Of a stretch of DNA of 64,000 nt, positions 33,573-43,603 are shown one piece after another. This stretch comes from Halosaccharopolyspora lacisalsi (GTDB lineage: Bacteria > Actinomycetota > Actinomycetes > Mycobacteriales > Pseudonocardiaceae). Where the stretch lies: the NCBI RefSeq assembly GCF_014137975.1, contig NZ_JACGWZ010000002.1:682001-746000 (forward strand), written 5' to 3'. Every line of letters begins with the position of its first letter. Positions within the stretch are counted from its first letter, which is position 1. Made by a program: the position numbers and the translations under genes. Below the pieces are notes generated by a model that saw nothing but the letters and a program-made list of their open reading frames with translations, made no database searches and had not been told where the DNA came from.

Positions 33573-34733
33573 TCACTCGGGCGGGGAGAGCACCACGGCG
33601 GAGTTGTGCCCGCCCATTCCCAGCGCCGACTTCACCGTGATTCCGCCCGTCACGGAGGTGGGACCGTCGAGGAGCCGGGGGTTCCCGGGAGCCACCGCGG
33701 GGGGTGCAGGGATGACGCCGCGGTCGTAACCGAGCGCGGCCACGGCGATCTCCACGGCCGAGGCCGCCCCCTGGCAATGACCGACGAGCGGCTTGACCGA
33801 GTAGAGCTCCGTGTGCCGGGACAACACCTGGTCGGCGACCGTGGACTCGGCCCGGTCGCACTGCGCGGTGCCCGGCCCGTGGGCGTTGAGGTAGCGGACG
33901 TCCTCGCCCCGGACTCCGGCGTTGTCCAGCGCCTCGCGGAAGCAGCCGATCACCTCGGTCAGGTCCGGATCGATCGAGGTGACGTGGTGGGCGTCGTGGG
34001 ACATCGCCCCACCGAGCACCCGCGCGTACGGATTCGGCGAGCGCCGCGACAGCACCGCGCCGACCGCGGCCTCTCCCATGGTGAAACCGCTGCTGCCCTG
34101 CTGGAACGGCCGGCAGGCATCCAGCGGATCGGTGTCGGTGACGGTGACGCCGAGCCGGGAGAAGTGCAGCACGTTCTCCGGGGTGGCCGACAGGTCCGTG
34201 GCCACGAACACCACGTCGTCGACGATGCCGCCGTCGAGCCAGGCCTTCGCCGTGAGCAGTCCCGCGTTGCCGGAGGCGCACATCGCCGAAACGTTCATCG
34301 CCGGCCCGTGGAACCCGAACTCCCGCATCAGCGTCGACATCGGTGTCGAGGGCATGAGCGAGAGGTAGTCGCGCACCGGCACGTGACCGTCGCGGGTCAT
34401 GTAGAAGTCCCGCCACAGGTCCACCTCGCCGAGCACGACCGCGTGCAACAGGCCGACCCGTCTTCCCGGCTGCCAGCCGCGGTGGCCGGCGTCGGTGATC
34501 GCCTCCCGCGCAGCCGCCCGCATCGACCTCGCGAAGCGGCTCGGGCCGTCCTGCTCGTGGCCGCCGTCGGGCACGGTGGCCACCCACGCCGCCCGGTCCC
34601 CTTCCGGGCCGTGCCCGTCGACCCGCCGGGCGGCGTGCCCGCCCGCGGTCACACCGTTCCAGAGCACCTCGCGGCCCCAGCCGTAGCCGGTGACCGCACC
34701 GATGCCGCACATGCCGAAACCCGAATCGTCCAT
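33573..34733 (-). CDS. Stand-alone beta-ketoacyl synthase
   Basis: A 386-residue thiolase-fold ketosynthase. Cys152 (SAMCASGNAG), His285 (NAHGPGTAQCD) and His319 (VGHCQGAAS) form the Cys-His-His triad, but the surrounding motifs are unusual (M before the active Cys instead of A; HGPGT for HGTGT). It resembles FabF-type enzymes but is divergent, and there is no ACP nearby. ATG at 34733 follows GAGGAC. It is convergent with the WS/DGAT gene and divergent from the GGDEF-EAL gene. It may prime or extend a specialised acyl chain. Confidence 0.8.
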   Translation of the reverse strand: MDDSGFGMCGIGAVTGYGWGREVLWNGVTAGGHAARRVDGHGPEGDRAAWVATVPDGGHEQDGPSRFARSMRAAAREAITDAGHRGWQPGRRVGLLHAVVLGEVDLWRDFYMTRDGHVPVRDYLSLMPSTPMSTLMREFGFHGPAMNVSAMCASGNAGLLTAKAWLDGGIVDDVVFVATDLSATPENVLHFSRLGVTVTDTDPLDACRPFQQGSSGFTMGEAAVGAVLSRRSPNPYARVLGGAMSHDAHHVTSIDPDLTEVIGCFREALDNAGVRGEDVRYLNAHGPGTAQCDRAESTVADQVLSRHTELYSVKPLVGHCQGAASAVEIAVAALGYDRGVIPAPPAVAPGNPRLLDGPTSVTGGITVKSALGMGGHNSAVVLSPPE

Positions 34734-35017
34734 CGTCCGTCCTCGTCTCCTGCCGATATCACGCTGGGACACCACGAGAATGGTGATACTTTCGCGTTTT
34801 TGCCACTGAATGTGTTCGCCCTCTCCGGTTTATTAGTCCAGAAGTGTGAAAATCAACTTTCAAGCGAAGCATATATCGCGTGAACGCACACGTATCGTCA
34901 CTTTCTTCGCGTATCGTGCCCTCAGACGAGGGGGAAGTAAGATTGGAACCCAACAAAAGGGGGAAACCGAGGAACAACGCCGGTGAACACCGCCGGTCTC
35001 TTCGGGTCGGAGGGAGT
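34734..35017. promoter_or_regulatory. AT-rich divergent promoter region
   Basis: A 284-base region between the ketosynthase and GGDEF-EAL genes. 34775-34880 is strikingly AT-rich for this genome (GGTTTATTAG, AAGCATATATCGCG). It probably holds promoters in both directions. Confidence 0.45.
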
Positions 35018-37858
35018 ATGGACGCTGACCGCCACGACGCAGACCGTCCTCCGACCGTCCCGCAGGACCGCGAGCTCGTGGACCTGGTGCTGTCGGCCAA
35101 CGACGCCGTCATGTGGTCGTTCGACTTCACCGGCGAGCTCACCTGGATGTCCGGCATGGACACGCTGCTGGGAAAGCCCGGTGCTGACGTCGAGGAAATC
35201 CGCGCCCCGCTGTACGAACTCCTCAAACCGCTGATCACGGCCGCACGGACGACCCCCGTGTGGCAGGACCTCGATCTGGAGCAGCCGCTCGAGCTTCCGG
35301 GAGGACAGCGGCGGATACGGTTCCACGCTCGCAGGTACGGCGACACCGACACCGGTGGAGTCGTCGGTGTCGCCACCGACGCCTCCACCTCGTACGAGGA
35401 CCAGCAGAGCCTGGCCGACCTCGCGGAGCGCTACCGCCTGCTCGTGGAGCTGACTCCGGACGCGATCTGCGTCCACCAGGACAGGGTGATCAAGTACGTC
35501 AACCCCGCCACCGTCAGGATGCTGGCCGCCGAGTCCGAGAAGGCCCTACTCGGTGCTCGGATCACCGACTTCGTGAGTGATTCCTCGCTCGAACAGCTAC
35601 GAGCGCGGCTGGCCACGCTGACGTCACCGGGATCCACCTCGGAACCGACGGAGGCCACCCTCCTGCGTTGCGACGGCGCGGAGGTCGTCGTCGAATCCGT
35701 CGCGGTGCGCACCACCTGGTGGGGACGACCCGCCTACCAGGTCATCATGCGGGATCTCACGGATCAGCGGGCGGCCGAGGCGACCCTGCGCTACCAGGCG
35801 GCCCTGGTCGAGCACGTCAGCGACGCGATCGTCGCCACGACCTCGGAGGGCGTGGTGACCAGCTGGAACCCGGCGGCGGAGACCGTGTACGGAATCCCCG
35901 AGCAGCAGGCCGTGGGCCGCCACGTCAGCGAACTGGTCGGCGCTCCCATGGAACCGGCGGCGGTGCTGACCAGTGGCGGCGTGACCCGGGCCGTGCACCA
36001 ACGCGCCGACGGGTCTCCCCTGACCATCCGCATCTCCGCTGCCGAGATGGACGAGGGCTTCGTGCTGCTGTGTGCCGACGAGACCGCGCAGCGGCGCGCC
36101 GAGCAGCATTTCGCCGTCGTGGTCACAGCCCTCGACGAAGGAGTCCTCGTGCTCGATCCGACGGGCGCGATCACCTCGGCGAACCCCGCGGCTCAGCAGA
36201 TCCTCGGCACGAGTGAGACCGACATCGTCGGCTCGTCACCCGTGACCTGGTCGCTGTACGACGAATCCGGGAACGAGCTGCCGCCGCGGGAGCACCCCTC
36301 GATGTATACGCAGTGGAGCGGGCAGCCGCAGAACTCGCGCGTGCTGCGGCTGCGACGCCCGGACGGGACCAGCGTGTGGCTGGCGATCAACTCGCGCCCG
36401 CTCATGCCCGGCGACCAACCGCCGCACTCGGTGGTCATCTCCTTCACCGACATCACAGAGAGCCGAGCCGTCCACGCACGCCTGGAGCAGGAGGCCACGC
36501 ACGACCCCCTGACAGGCCTGGCCAACCGCACCCTGGTGCTGCAACGGCTGCGTACCGCCTTGCAGAGCTCCACCCGGAAGCAGTCGATGGCGATGCTGTT
36601 CGTCGACCTGGACCAGTTCAAGGTCATCAACGACTCCCTGGGCCACAACACCGGTGACAAAGTGCTGCGCACGGTCGGACAACGCCTGAACACCGCGGTG
36701 CGCCACGACGAGCTCGTCGGACGCCTCGGCGGCGACGAGTTCGTCGTCCTCACCCACCTCGGCCCCTCCAGAGATCGGAGTGCACACGGCGAACCCCGCG
36801 AGCTGGCCGAGAAACTGCGCGCTCGGCTCTCCGAGGAGATCACCGTGGCGGACCGGTCCCTGCACATCGACGCCAGCATCGGGATCGTACTGGCACCACC
36901 GAACGACACCAGGACCGCCGAGGACCTGCTCCGGGACGCCGACGTGGCGATGTACCAGGCCAAGGAATGCGGGCGCGGACGCTCCGCGTTCTTCGACGTC
37001 GAGCTTCGTGAGCGCATGCAGCGGCACATGCGGCTGGAACAGGACCTGCGCGGCGCCGTGCGCAACGACCAGCTCTGGCTGGCCTACCAACCCGTGATCG
37101 ACCTGCGCACAGATCGAACGGTGGCCGTGGAGGGCCTGCTGCGCTGGACCCACCCCGAGCACGGAACGGTCTCACCGGGCGAGTTCATCCCGTTGGCCGA
37201 GGAAAGCGAACTGATCAACCGCATCGGCGGACACATGCTGAGCACGGCCGTTCACGAACTGGCCTTCCACCGCGGCCGGTGCGAACTCAGCACGAGGCTC
37301 AAGGTGAACCTGTCCGTACGCCAGCTCGACGACCCCTGGCTGCTGACGACCGTGCGACAGACGCTGAGCGACAACGACCTGCCCGCGCGCACGCTGTGCC
37401 TGGAGATCACCGAAAGCGCGCTCATGCGCGACTCCGCGGAGGCCACTCGGGTCCTGCACTCCCTGCGCGAGCTGGGGGTATCGCTGGCCATCGACGACTT
37501 CGGGACCGGCTACTCCTCACTGGCCCAGCTCCAGCGACTGCCCCTGGACATCCTCAAAATCGACCGTTCCTTCATCGCCGAGCTCGAACAGTCCCCGGGC
37601 GCCGAGAACATCGTCACCAGCATCATCGCCATGGCGCACACCATGAACCTGACCGTGGTGGCCGAGGGGGTCGAAACCGTCGAACAGCTCGACCTGCTGC
37701 GCTCCCTCGGCTGTGACCAGGCACAGGGCTACTACCTCGGTAGACCCGCCCCGGCGAGGGAGTTCTTCGGCGCCGCCGTCTCGGACACGACGAGCATCCC
37801 ACCCCAGCAGCACGGCGATCGGCACACCAGTGACCGCTCGACGAGCGCTCCCGAGTAA
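35018..37858 (+). CDS. Multi-PAS GGDEF-EAL cyclic-di-GMP protein
   Basis: A 946-residue soluble regulator: about four PAS-type sensor domains (roughly 20-490), a GGDEF domain with intact RLGGDEFVVL near residue 571, and an EAL domain (about 675-930). The EAL motif reads EGLLRW at about 704, but the metal and catalytic set looks complete: LKVNLS, EITES, AIDDFGTGYSS, KIDRSF, AEGVET and QGYYLGRP. It can in principle make and degrade cyclic-di-GMP. ATG at 35018 follows GGAGGG; a 46-residue longer reading is unsupported. The EAL gene converges with the broken acyl-CoA ligase. Confidence 0.92.
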   Translation: MDADRHDADRPPTVPQDRELVDLVLSANDAVMWSFDFTGELTWMSGMDTLLGKPGADVEEIRAPLYELLKPLITAARTTPVWQDLDLEQPLELPGGQRRIRFHARRYGDTDTGGVVGVATDASTSYEDQQSLADLAERYRLLVELTPDAICVHQDRVIKYVNPATVRMLAAESEKALLGARITDFVSDSSLEQLRARLATLTSPGSTSEPTEATLLRCDGAEVVVESVAVRTTWWGRPAYQVIMRDLTDQRAAEATLRYQAALVEHVSDAIVATTSEGVVTSWNPAAETVYGIPEQQAVGRHVSELVGAPMEPAAVLTSGGVTRAVHQRADGSPLTIRISAAEMDEGFVLLCADETAQRRAEQHFAVVVTALDEGVLVLDPTGAITSANPAAQQILGTSETDIVGSSPVTWSLYDESGNELPPREHPSMYTQWSGQPQNSRVLRLRRPDGTSVWLAINSRPLMPGDQPPHSVVISFTDITESRAVHARLEQEATHDPLTGLANRTLVLQRLRTALQSSTRKQSMAMLFVDLDQFKVINDSLGHNTGDKVLRTVGQRLNTAVRHDELVGRLGGDEFVVLTHLGPSRDRSAHGEPRELAEKLRARLSEEITVADRSLHIDASIGIVLAPPNDTRTAEDLLRDADVAMYQAKECGRGRSAFFDVELRERMQRHMRLEQDLRGAVRNDQLWLAYQPVIDLRTDRTVAVEGLLRWTHPEHGTVSPGEFIPLAEESELINRIGGHMLSTAVHELAFHRGRCELSTRLKVNLSVRQLDDPWLLTTVRQTLSDNDLPARTLCLEITESALMRDSAEATRVLHSLRELGVSLAIDDFGTGYSSLAQLQRLPLDILKIDRSFIAELEQSPGAENIVTSIIAMAHTMNLTVVAEGVETVEQLDLLRSLGCDQAQGYYLGRPAPAREFFGAAVSDTTSIPPQQHGDRHTSDRSTSAPE

Positions 37859-37860
37859 GC

Positions 37861-37901
37861 CGCATCGGGCCGGTCGCGGAGCGGCCCGTCACGCGGATGC
37901 G
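37861..37901. terminator. Possible terminator between convergent genes
   Basis: Inner arms CGGGCCG (37866-37872) and CGGCCCG (37882-37888), outer arms CGCAT / ATGCG. It sits between the EAL stop and the stop of the acyl-CoA ligase relic. Confidence 0.4.
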
Positions 37902-39443
37902 TCCGCTCGGGTTTCGCCCCCGGTGGTGTAGCGGTCCTTGAGCGTGCTCTTGACCAGCTTGCCGGTCGGTGTTCTCGGCAGCTCGTCGACGAAGTCGACG
38001 CTGCGCGGGGCCTTGTAGTGCGCGATCCGCTCCCGCGCGTAGTCCAGCAGTTCCCGTTCCAGTTCCGGTCCCGGTGACACCTCCGGCGCGGGCTGCACGA
38101 CGGCCTTGACCGCCTCGCCCATCTCCGCGTCGGGGACGCCGATCACCGCGACGTCGACGATGCGGGGTGCAGGGCCAGGGCGTTCTCGGCCTCCTGCGGG
38201 TAGACGTCGACACCCCCGGGAATGATCATGAACGCCTTGCGGTCGGTGAGGAACAGATCACCGGCGGTGTCGACGTAGCCGAGATCGCCCACGGTGGCGC
38301 AGTGCGGCCACCGTGGGTGCCGAGCGGCTGCCGTCTTCTCCGGATCTCCCAGGTACTCGAACTCCATGTCCGAGCGTTCGAAGTAGACCGTGCCCACCTG
38401 TCCGGCCGGCAGCTCCCGCCCCGTTTCGTCACAGATCCGTACCGTGCCGAGCACGGCCGTGCCCACCGATCCCGGTTTGGCCAGCCACCGATGCGAGTCG
38501 ATGAGCGTCATACCGGCACCTTCGGTGGAGGCGTAGTACTCGTACAGGATCGGTCCCCACCAGTCGATCATCGCGTGCTTGACCTCGACGGGGGCAGGGC
38601 GCGGCGGCGTGGAACGCCACTCCGTGGGTGGACAGGTCGTAGCGGGAACGCACCCGTTCGTCCAGTTTGAGCATCCGGACGAACATCGTCGGCACCCACT
38701 GGCTGTGCGTGGCTCCGTGGCGCTCGATCGCGCGCAACGCCTCCTCCGGAGCGAAGCGCTCCATCATCACCACCGTGCCGCCCAGAGCGTGAACCGCGGC
38801 TCCGTAGCGCAGCGGCGCGGCGTGGTAGAACGGCGCCGGAGAGAGGTACGCGCTGGCCCGACCGAGTCCGTAAGCGTTTTCCAACAGGTCCACGAGCGAA
38901 TCACCGGGCTCGTCGACCCCGCGGTCCGGAAGCCGCGGTTCGATTCCCTTGGGGCGACCGGTCGTGCCCGAGGAATACAGCAGGTCGGCTCCGCACGGCT
39001 GGTCGGTCAACGGCGCGGCCGAGGCGGCGGCCAGCACGGACTCGTGATCCTCGAAGCCCACCACCCGCCCGCCGTAGGCCGACCTGATGGACACACCGGG
39101 GATGCGCCGCCCCACCTCCCGCGCCAGTTCGTGCAACGCCGCCGAGACCACCAGGGCCGTAGCCGCGGAATCATCGAGGATGTAGCAGACCTCGTCGGCC
39201 GTGAGGTGATTGTTCACCGCGGTGAGGTACATGCCCGAGCGCACCGTCGCCCAGTACACCTCGTGGGCGTGGATCGAGTTGTCGGTCAGCAACGCGACCA
39301 CGTCTCCGGGTTTCGCTCCGGCCTCGCGCAGCACGTGAGCCAGTCGAGTGGATCGCTCGTCGAGTTCGCCGTAGGACAGCCGCGCACCGGATTCGGCCAT
39401 GATCACGGCGGGGATCGGTCGCGGCGTGAGTGCCCGGGTACAT
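37889..39443 (-). pseudogene. Fatty acyl-CoA ligase interrupted by three single-C indels
   Basis: The whole length of an acyl-CoA synthetase is present on the minus strand but in shifting frames. It starts at ATG 39443 (GAGGAGG six bases upstream). An extra C near 39412 moves the frame before AVIMAESGARLSYGELDERS. A second extra C near 38590, just after AFHAAAPCP, precedes HAMIDWWGPILYEYYASTEG. A missing C near 38159 precedes DVAVIGVPDAEMGEAVKAVV and the final PTGKLVKSTLKDRY. AMP-binding motif SSGTTGRPKGI is intact. All lesions lie in C runs, so they may be sequencing errors; otherwise the gene is recently dead. Confidence 0.8.
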
Positions 39444-39592
39444 ACGGTCCTCCTCGAACCTGGCTCGATCGCGATCAAGCCTGCACCCGGCGGGAGAAGC
39501 GGCCAATACGCCCTTCGCAGCGACCTTGACCGCATCCACGCGCCTGATCAGCATGAGGTGGGTCACGGTCACCGGCGCAGCGGAGGACACCG

Positions 39593-41182
39593 ATGCACTC
39601 CACCCACACCACGAGCGGGATGACCATCAGCGACCAGGTGGCCAGGCACGCGCGCACGATCCCCGACGACGTGGCCCTGCGGTTCCGGGGGGACGGCCGC
39701 ACCTACCGGGAACTCGACGAGCGTGTGACACGGCTGGCCAACTCCCTGCGGCAGCGCGGGGCCGGCCCCGGCGATCGTATCGCCGTGCTGGGGCTCGACG
39801 GCCCGGAGATCGTCGAGTCCTACCTGGCCTGCACCCGGCTCGGAGCGATCTGCGTCCCGATCAATTTCCGGCTCGTGACCGACGAGATCGCTTACGTGCT
39901 CTCCGACAGCGGCGCCGTGGCCGCCGTGGTCGACACGGCGACGGCCGAGGCCATGACCGAGGCCCGCGAGCAACTTCCCGCCGTCGAAAACTGCCTGGTC
40001 ATCGGCGCTTCCTCCGACCGCTCCGATACCGAGCACAGCTACGAGCAGGCGTTGCGGCAGGCCTCCTCGGAACCGGTCGATCTTTTCGTGGACGAGCACT
40101 CCCCCGCGTTCATCATGTACACCTCCGGCACCACCGGACGCCCCAAGGGAGCCGTGCTCACCCATCACAACCTGCTCATCCACGCGTTCAGCTCGATGGC
40201 CCACCTCGGCACGAGCGAGGACGACAAGGTCTGGCTCGCGGCGGTGCCGTTGTTCCACATCGCCGGCCTTTCGGGCATGCTGCCCAGCTTGTTACGCGGC
40301 GGGAGCACGGTGATCCTGCCTTCCGGCCGGTTCGATCCCACCGAGGTCGTCGACCTTCTCGAGCACGAGCGCGTTTCCTCGGTCTTCCTCGTTCCCGCGC
40401 AGTGGCAGGCGGTCTGCGATGTTCCCGGCATCGCTCGACGCGATCTCTCCGCCCTGCACCGAATCTCCTGGGGAGCGGCTCCGGCCCCGACGACGCTGCT
40501 ACGGACCATGATCGAGACGTTTCCCCACGCCGAGGTGGTCACCTCCTTCGGCCAGACCGAGTGCAGTCCGATCACCACGACGCTGCGCGGCAGGGACGCC
40601 CTGCGCAAGCTCGGTTCCGTCGGAACCCCCATGCTCAACGTCGAGGCACGGGTCGTCGACGAGGACATGAACGACGTGCCCCGCGGGCAGGTCGGCGAGA
40701 TCGTCTACCGCGGCCCCACGGTGATGAAGGAGTACTGGGGCAAACCTCGCGAGACCGCCGAGGTTTTCCGCGGCGGCTGGTTTCACTCCGGCGACCTGGT
40801 CCGTCAGGACGAGGAGGGGTACTGCTATCTCGTCGACCGCAAGAAGGACATGATCATCTCCGGTGGGGAGAACATCTACTGCGCCGAGGTCGAGGACGTG
40901 CTGGCCGCTCACCCGAAGGTGAGCGAGGTGGCACTGATCGGTGTGGCCGATCCGAAGTGGGGCGAGATTCCGCTGGCCGTCGTCGTCCCTCGCGAGACCA
41001 CCGACCCGCCCACCGCGCACGACATCGACGGCTGGTGCCGAAAGCGCCTGGCCCGATACAAGACCCCCCGCGAGATGGCGACCGTCACCGCACTTCCCCG
41101 CAATCCCAGCGGCAAGGTACTCAAGACCGAACTCCGCTCCGAGTACGCGGCCGGAAGCACGACGAGCCACCGGGTCGAGTGA
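39593..41182 (+). CDS. Long-chain fatty acyl-CoA ligase
   Basis: A 529-residue ANL-superfamily ligase that activates a carboxylic acid through an acyl-AMP to acyl-CoA. Motifs: MYTSGTTGRPKGAVLTHHN (P-loop), SFGQTECSPI, WFHSGDLV and the terminal catalytic lysine region NPSGKVLKTEL. GGAGG lies six bases before the ATG. It is divergent from the broken ligase, about 150 bases away. With the WS/DGAT and ketosynthase it makes a lipid-assembly neighbourhood; chain-length preference is unknown. Confidence 0.92.
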   Translation: MHSTHTTSGMTISDQVARHARTIPDDVALRFRGDGRTYRELDERVTRLANSLRQRGAGPGDRIAVLGLDGPEIVESYLACTRLGAICVPINFRLVTDEIAYVLSDSGAVAAVVDTATAEAMTEAREQLPAVENCLVIGASSDRSDTEHSYEQALRQASSEPVDLFVDEHSPAFIMYTSGTTGRPKGAVLTHHNLLIHAFSSMAHLGTSEDDKVWLAAVPLFHIAGLSGMLPSLLRGGSTVILPSGRFDPTEVVDLLEHERVSSVFLVPAQWQAVCDVPGIARRDLSALHRISWGAAPAPTTLLRTMIETFPHAEVVTSFGQTECSPITTTLRGRDALRKLGSVGTPMLNVEARVVDEDMNDVPRGQVGEIVYRGPTVMKEYWGKPRETAEVFRGGWFHSGDLVRQDEEGYCYLVDRKKDMIISGGENIYCAEVEDVLAAHPKVSEVALIGVADPKWGEIPLAVVVPRETTDPPTAHDIDGWCRKRLARYKTPREMATVTALPRNPSGKVLKTELRSEYAAGSTTSHRVE

Positions 41183-41532
41183 CGAAAAAGTCCGACCGAT
41201 GGTCACCGGTGTCGCGACGAACCCGAACGGACACCGCAAAACATCCCTCCCACTCCAAAAAACGCGGTTCCACGCTCCTTCGCATTGCGATATCTCACCC
41301 CCGAAACTCCACGAACGACAAAACTCGCCACAATTGCCCCTCGATCGGGGCTCTTGGTAGACCGAATGGACCAGTCGCCCCCCGTCCACGGAGGACGACA
41401 AACCCGCTATGATCAACCGGATGGTATTGCCGACCGCGTCCGTGCGCTTCCGAGCGGGAGCGCGACGTGTTGCCAATATCACACCCCGATCGCACGCCGC
41501 CGAGTCATTCGCTTTTTCACCCCGAGGGACAG
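41183..41532. promoter_or_regulatory. Intergenic region upstream of the conservon
   Basis: A 350-base region without a gene. It is more AT-rich than its surroundings, especially around 41285-41340. It should contain the conservon promoter. I see no dependable consensus elements. Confidence 0.4.
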
Positions 41533-42834
41533 ATGACAGACGTGTTCGCTTCGATTTTTCGTCGGTACGGCACCACCGCGCCGCGGCCCGCGATGCGTTC
41601 GGCGGGCATGGCCGCCCTCGTGGTCGCCGGATCCGTCGCCCTCGCACGCCAGCACCAGCGGGTCACCGCGCTGCGAGCTGACCTGCGAAACCGTGAGGCG
41701 CGGTTGCGCGGTCGGGAGCAGGAGCTGCACCACCTGATCACCGAGCGCCTGCCCGCGCTGGCCGAGTCCCTGCGCACTCATACCGTCGAGGGCCCCGGCC
41801 CACTCGGCACCGACGATCCGAGCCACGCCGAGTCGTTGGAAACACTGATGCGCACGGTGGACGAGGCCCTCCGGCACATGCGCGACCGCGTGGAGCAGTC
41901 GGCCACCCAGACGCTGACCGGCGTGCTGGCCACGGTGCGGGGCCTGGCCGCGGAACAGCACACGACGGTCGCGGAGATGCAGCACCGCCACGACGACGCC
42001 CACGTACTGGCCGATCTCTACCGGATCGACCACGCGAGTTCCCAGCTCACCCGGCGGTTACGGGCGCTGGCTGTGCTCTTCGGCGCCTGGATCGGCCAGC
42101 AACGCTCGACGACGAACCTCCACGAGATCATCCGTGGGGCGCAGGCCCAGATCCGCGACTACCAGCGCATCACTATCAATCCCCACGCCCAGGACCCGGG
42201 TTCCCCCGTGATCGACGATCTGGGGATCGTCAGCCGCGCGGTCGAACCGCTCGTGCTCATCATCGCGGAACTGCTGGACAACGGTGCCCGTTACTCGCCG
42301 CCCTACGCCCAGGTCACCGTCGGTTTTCAGGCCGCTCACCACGGGATAGCCGTCACCGTCGACGACGCCGGCGTGGGGATGCCGCTCGAGGAGCGGCAGC
42401 GGGCGACCCGGCTGTTGACCCAGGGAAGCGCGACGCTCGGGGACCTGGACGACCCGCCTCGTGTGGGATTCGCCGTCGTCGGGCTGCTGGCCGCGCGCTA
42501 CGGCTGCACCGTTTCCGTGGACGCTCCGCCGCTCTACGGCGGAGTGCGCGCGGTGGTGTTCGTCCCCAACGAGCTCCTGACCCACGACGCTCCGAACGAA
42601 CCGGCCTCCCGGCAGGAACCGGAAGTCCCCGCCGAGGTACCAACGCAGCACACCTCCGGTGGTCTGCCCAAACGCACACGCCGCACACACGCCCCGGACA
42701 CCGCGGAACCCAACACCGCGGCCGTGACGGACTCCGCCGGCAGCGCCGCCGGACTGGCCGCGTGGCAGCAGGCCTCGACCGCGGCCCACACGAGTTCCAC
42801 CGGTGAGAACGAGGAAAGGAACACGCACTCATGA
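41533..42834 (+). CDS. Conservon sensor ATPase (CvnA-type)
   Basis: A 433-residue protein. A short hydrophobic segment near residues 20-40 (AALVVAGSVALARQ), a coiled-coil middle, then a histidine-kinase-like ATPase domain: IIAELLDNGARYSPP (N box), VDDAGVGMP (G1) and GFAVVGLLAARYG (G2), followed by a disordered C-terminal tail. CvnA proteins form a membrane-linked complex with CvnB, CvnC and the GTPase CvnD, proposed to act like a eukaryotic G-protein coupled system. ATG follows GAGGGAC. It overlaps cvnB by four bases. Confidence 0.88.
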   Translation: MTDVFASIFRRYGTTAPRPAMRSAGMAALVVAGSVALARQHQRVTALRADLRNREARLRGREQELHHLITERLPALAESLRTHTVEGPGPLGTDDPSHAESLETLMRTVDEALRHMRDRVEQSATQTLTGVLATVRGLAAEQHTTVAEMQHRHDDAHVLADLYRIDHASSQLTRRLRALAVLFGAWIGQQRSTTNLHEIIRGAQAQIRDYQRITINPHAQDPGSPVIDDLGIVSRAVEPLVLIIAELLDNGARYSPPYAQVTVGFQAAHHGIAVTVDDAGVGMPLEERQRATRLLTQGSATLGDLDDPPRVGFAVVGLLAARYGCTVSVDAPPLYGGVRAVVFVPNELLTHDAPNEPASRQEPEVPAEVPTQHTSGGLPKRTRRTHAPDTAEPNTAAVTDSAGSAAGLAAWQQASTAAHTSSTGENEERNTHS

Positions 42835-43250
42835 GCACGAACACGGTACGCCGCCCCGACCTGCGGTGGATGCTGGATGACGTGCTGCTGCCGGAGGTGC
42901 GGAGCGCGGTGGTGCTGGCCCGCGACGGACTGGTGATCACGTCCACGGGGCGGGTGACCGACGACGAGGCCGATCGGTTCGCCGCGTGCCTGTCCTCGCT
43001 GCAGGCGACCTCGGCGATCGCGGGCGAATTCTGCGGCGATCAGGAGACCCCGGCACCTTGGCAACAAACCCTGGTGGAGTTCGACGACGCCTACGTATTC
43101 CTGATCGCCGCGGGTACCCACGCCTACATGGGCGTGAGCACCAGCAAGCAGGTCGACATGGCTCCCGCCATCCAGCGGTTCCACGCGGTGGTGCAGAAAC
43201 TCGGTGCCGAGCTGGGCACGTCACCCCGCTCCGGCGACGATCAGCCATGA
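42831..43250 (+). CDS. Roadblock/LC7 protein (CvnB-type)
   Basis: A 139-residue Roadblock/LC7-domain protein, MLDDVLLPEVRSAVVLARDG being the characteristic first strand-helix unit. Roadblock proteins regulate small GTPases in MglB-like fashion. It overlaps both cvnA (ATGA) and cvnC (ATGA), so it belongs to a tightly coupled operon. In a normal conservon its GTPase partner CvnD would follow cvnC; here that gene is only a stub. Confidence 0.9.
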   Translation: MSTNTVRRPDLRWMLDDVLLPEVRSAVVLARDGLVITSTGRVTDDEADRFAACLSSLQATSAIAGEFCGDQETPAPWQQTLVEFDDAYVFLIAAGTHAYMGVSTSKQVDMAPAIQRFHAVVQKLGAELGTSPRSGDDQP

Positions 43251-43603
43251 CCTCCCGACGGCGAGCACGGCCGGAGCTGGTACGCCCCTACCTGATCACG
43301 GGCGGTCGCGCTCATCCGAGTCGGCACGCCCTGGACCTGACCACGCTGGTACGCACCACCGAAGCGGACCCCACCACGCGGGAGCTCTCGCCCGAGGGAC
43401 AACGCGCGGTCCGGTTGTGTTCCGGCGGAGCGCTGTCGGTCGCCGAAATCGCCGCCCACCTGGGAACCCCGCCCAGCGTGACCCGGGTACTCGTGGCCGA
43501 CCTGATCGACGACCGGTTTCTCACCATGCGTACCCCGGCGCAGACCGAGGGGCCGGACGGCGAAATTCTGCGGAAGGTGCTGGATGGACTCCGGTCGCTC
43601 TGA
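43247..43603 (+). CDS. DUF742 protein (CvnC-type)
   Basis: A 118-residue DUF742 protein: VRPYLITGGRAHPSRHALDL at the N-terminus, a winged-helix-like middle (LSVAEIAAHLGTPPSVTRVL) and the usual terminal LRKVLDGLRSL. CvnC proteins are conservon components of unknown biochemical role, possibly DNA- or protein-binding adaptors. The ATG overlaps the cvnB stop (ATGA). Confidence 0.9.
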   Translation: MTSRRRARPELVRPYLITGGRAHPSRHALDLTTLVRTTEADPTTRELSPEGQRAVRLCSGGALSVAEIAAHLGTPPSVTRVLVADLIDDRFLTMRTPAQTEGPDGEILRKVLDGLRSL

